A stretch of DNA of 64,000 nt, from assembly GCF_023017105.1 (NCBI RefSeq), contig NZ_JALKEV010000002.1, positions 62,001-126,000 of the forward strand, read 5' to 3'. The DNA comes from Halalkalibacter sp. APA_J-10(15). GTDB taxonomy: Bacteria; Bacillota; Bacilli; Bacillales; Bacillaceae_D. Position 1 is the first letter of the stretch, and each line of letters starts with the position of its first letter. Positions 62,958 to 64,000 of the stretch are shown here, piece by piece. The notes beneath the pieces are model-generated. The model was given only the letters and a program-made list of their open reading frames with translations. It did not search any database and had not been told where the DNA came from. A program made the position numbers and the translations under genes.

Positions 62958-63464
62958 TTATTGACCCTCAGGACTAAAGGATCGCTTCGAAAATTCATCA
63001 TCTAACATGAAGAAGGCATTACTATCATTATCAATTCGCTTAAGCTTCTGAATAATGCTATCAAACATATCCTCTTCTTCTACTTGCTCCTCAATAAACC
63101 ATTTTAAAAAGGAGATTGTCGCATGCTCTCTTCGATCTAATGCCAAATCAGAAAGATAATAAATTTTCTTTGTGACATCCTTTTCTTGTGCTAGGGCTTG
63201 TTCAAATGCATCTTTTACAGACGAAAACGAGTTATTAGGTTTTGGTAATGATTGAATCGTTGCTCGTTCTCCTAATGCATTGATGAAATTGTAAAACTTC
63301 ATTGCATGGAAACGTTCTTCCTCAGCTTGCACTAAGAAAAAGTTAGCGAACCCATCAAGGCTTTCACTTGTGCAATAAGCAGCCATTGCCATATAAGCAT
63401 GTGCTGCATAAAATTCATAATTCATTTGATCATTTAAAGCTTTTGTCAATTGGTCATCTAACAT
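62958..63464 (-). CDS. Ferritin
   Basis: 168 aa bacterial non-haem ferritin. The ferroxidase centre residues lie in MNYEFYAAHAYMAMAAYCTS, EEERFHAMKFYNF (E-x-x-H) and the C-terminal helix FLKWFIEEQVEEEDMFDSII. Forms a 24-mer iron store in the cytosol. GAAAGGATG upstream of ATG 63464. Convergent with dps; together they handle excess iron and peroxide stress. Confidence 0.93.
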   Translation of the reverse strand: MLDDQLTKALNDQMNYEFYAAHAYMAMAAYCTSESLDGFANFFLVQAEEERFHAMKFYNFINALGERATIQSLPKPNNSFSSVKDAFEQALAQEKDVTKKIYYLSDLALDRREHATISFLKWFIEEQVEEEDMFDSIIQKLKRIDNDSNAFFMLDDEFSKRSFSPEGQ

Positions 63465-63540
63465 GACTAATCATCCTTTCTTTCTGCTATCTACTCCATT
63501 ATACTATACCCTTGGATAACTGTGGAAAAACCTTAAACAC

Positions 63541-64000
63541 TTAATTAACTGATATTTCTAAATCAGCAATCCGCTTTTCTACGTATTTCTGATCTTTTTT
63601 AGCATGAAATATATCCGCCCGTTCGACTATGACAGATGAATTATATTCTGGAATCTTGGCGTGTTTCTCATATACCCCTTTTGGGAGAAGTACATTTCCT
63701 TCTGGCCAATAGACAGCAATATTTCCATTTGCCACGTCTTCAAATTTCGCTCTACCTTGAAGCTGTCCATAATGATTAAATACGACAACCGACACGCCTT
63801 CATCAATTGCCAGTTTGCGAGCATCCTCTTCATTTAGAAATATATCGTAACGTTCTCCATCATTAAATGGATCAACCTCACTATAAATCATCGAGTTAAA
63901 TTGCTTCCCTCGACGAGTTGTTACGAAGAACTGACCTTCTGTTCGGCGGTTTTCAGGCAAATCAATGGCAAAGAGCTGTCCCTTCCCATCTTCAGTCGGA
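63541..64000 (-). CDS. FdhF/YdeP-type molybdopterin oxidoreductase, C-terminal part
   Basis: The gene continues beyond the right edge; the visible ~153 codons begin PTEDGKGQLFAIDLPENRRT. The region FVTTRRGKQFNSMIYSEVDP and DIFLNEEDARKLAIDEGVSV is the molybdopterin-dinucleotide-binding domain that closes this enzyme family, ending ADIFHAKKDQKYVEKRIADL. A formate-dehydrogenase-like or related redox role is expected; the substrate cannot be deduced from the tail alone. Confidence 0.8.
   Translation of the reverse strand, partial: PTEDGKGQLFAIDLPENRRTEGQFFVTTRRGKQFNSMIYSEVDPFNDGERYDIFLNEEDARKLAIDEGVSVVVFNHYGQLQGRAKFEDVANGNIAVYWPEGNVLLPKGVYEKHAKIPEYNSSVIVERADIFHAKKDQKYVEKRIADLEISVN

Overview
The window comes from a low-GC, endospore-forming member of the Bacillaceae. 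The evidence is strong purine-rich ribosome binding sites, frequent TTG/GTG starts, PrkA and YhbH (sporulation), KinA-type PAS histidine kinases, a SipS-type signal peptidase, YhbB, QueG, TrmL and a YufK-like membrane protein. No rRNA, tRNA or CRISPR array was seen.

Layout. 0-7.1 kb: a Gfo/Idh/MocA oxidoreductase, two PAS histidine kinases, two lipoproteins and small anchored coiled-coil proteins. 7.1-18.5 kb is accessory DNA: a zeta-type toxin pair, a metallophosphoesterase, IS3-family remnants, an operon of S8 lipoprotein protease, colicin-D-type toxin and putative immunity protein, a decayed phage-like XRE repressor switch with three matching operators, and a frameshifted mepB. 18.6-28.6 kb is a gene graveyard with a few intact genes (fabF paralogue, PaaI thioesterase, SDR, leaderless marR, proA) among broken copies of an MFS transporter, lpd, a lipoprotein and several fabF fragments. 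It ends in a group II intron without a reverse-transcriptase gene.

28.9-42.2 kb is a mobile region. It holds a tandemly duplicated membrane-protein unit, a truncated Dam methylase, an LXG toxin with SUKH immunity protein, a MerR/MFS pair, ImmA, a beta-family/sce7726-type convergent pair and a large serine recombinase. The 5' part of immA with its promoter occurs three times, twice broken, so cargo sits between repeated immA starts. immA and the recombinase share one promoter design with a LexA-like dyad in the spacer.

42.3-50.6 kb is an array of small minus-strand gene units: fabZ, three tiny membrane proteins, a dienelactone-hydrolase remnant, a P-loop NTPase, TetR plus serine hydrolase, NUDIX, GNAT and a phosphotransferase. 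They are separated by copies of an imperfect palindrome (minus strand AACGGGTGC or AACGGAGCAG core), all in the same orientation as the genes. The repeat often supplies the ribosome binding site of the next gene or the last codons of the previous one. Scattered copies flank accessory genes at 7-18 kb, and one copy at 28.5 kb is split exactly by the group II intron. This cassette-like organisation is the most interesting feature of the window.

50.7-64 kb is conserved chromosome: yhbH, signal peptidase I, prkA, a class A penicillin-binding protein, yufK-like, trmL, yhbB, ogt, queG, a B3/4-domain protein, dps, ferritin and the 3' end of an FdhF-type molybdoenzyme gene. All homology statements come from reading motifs by eye; no database search was run.
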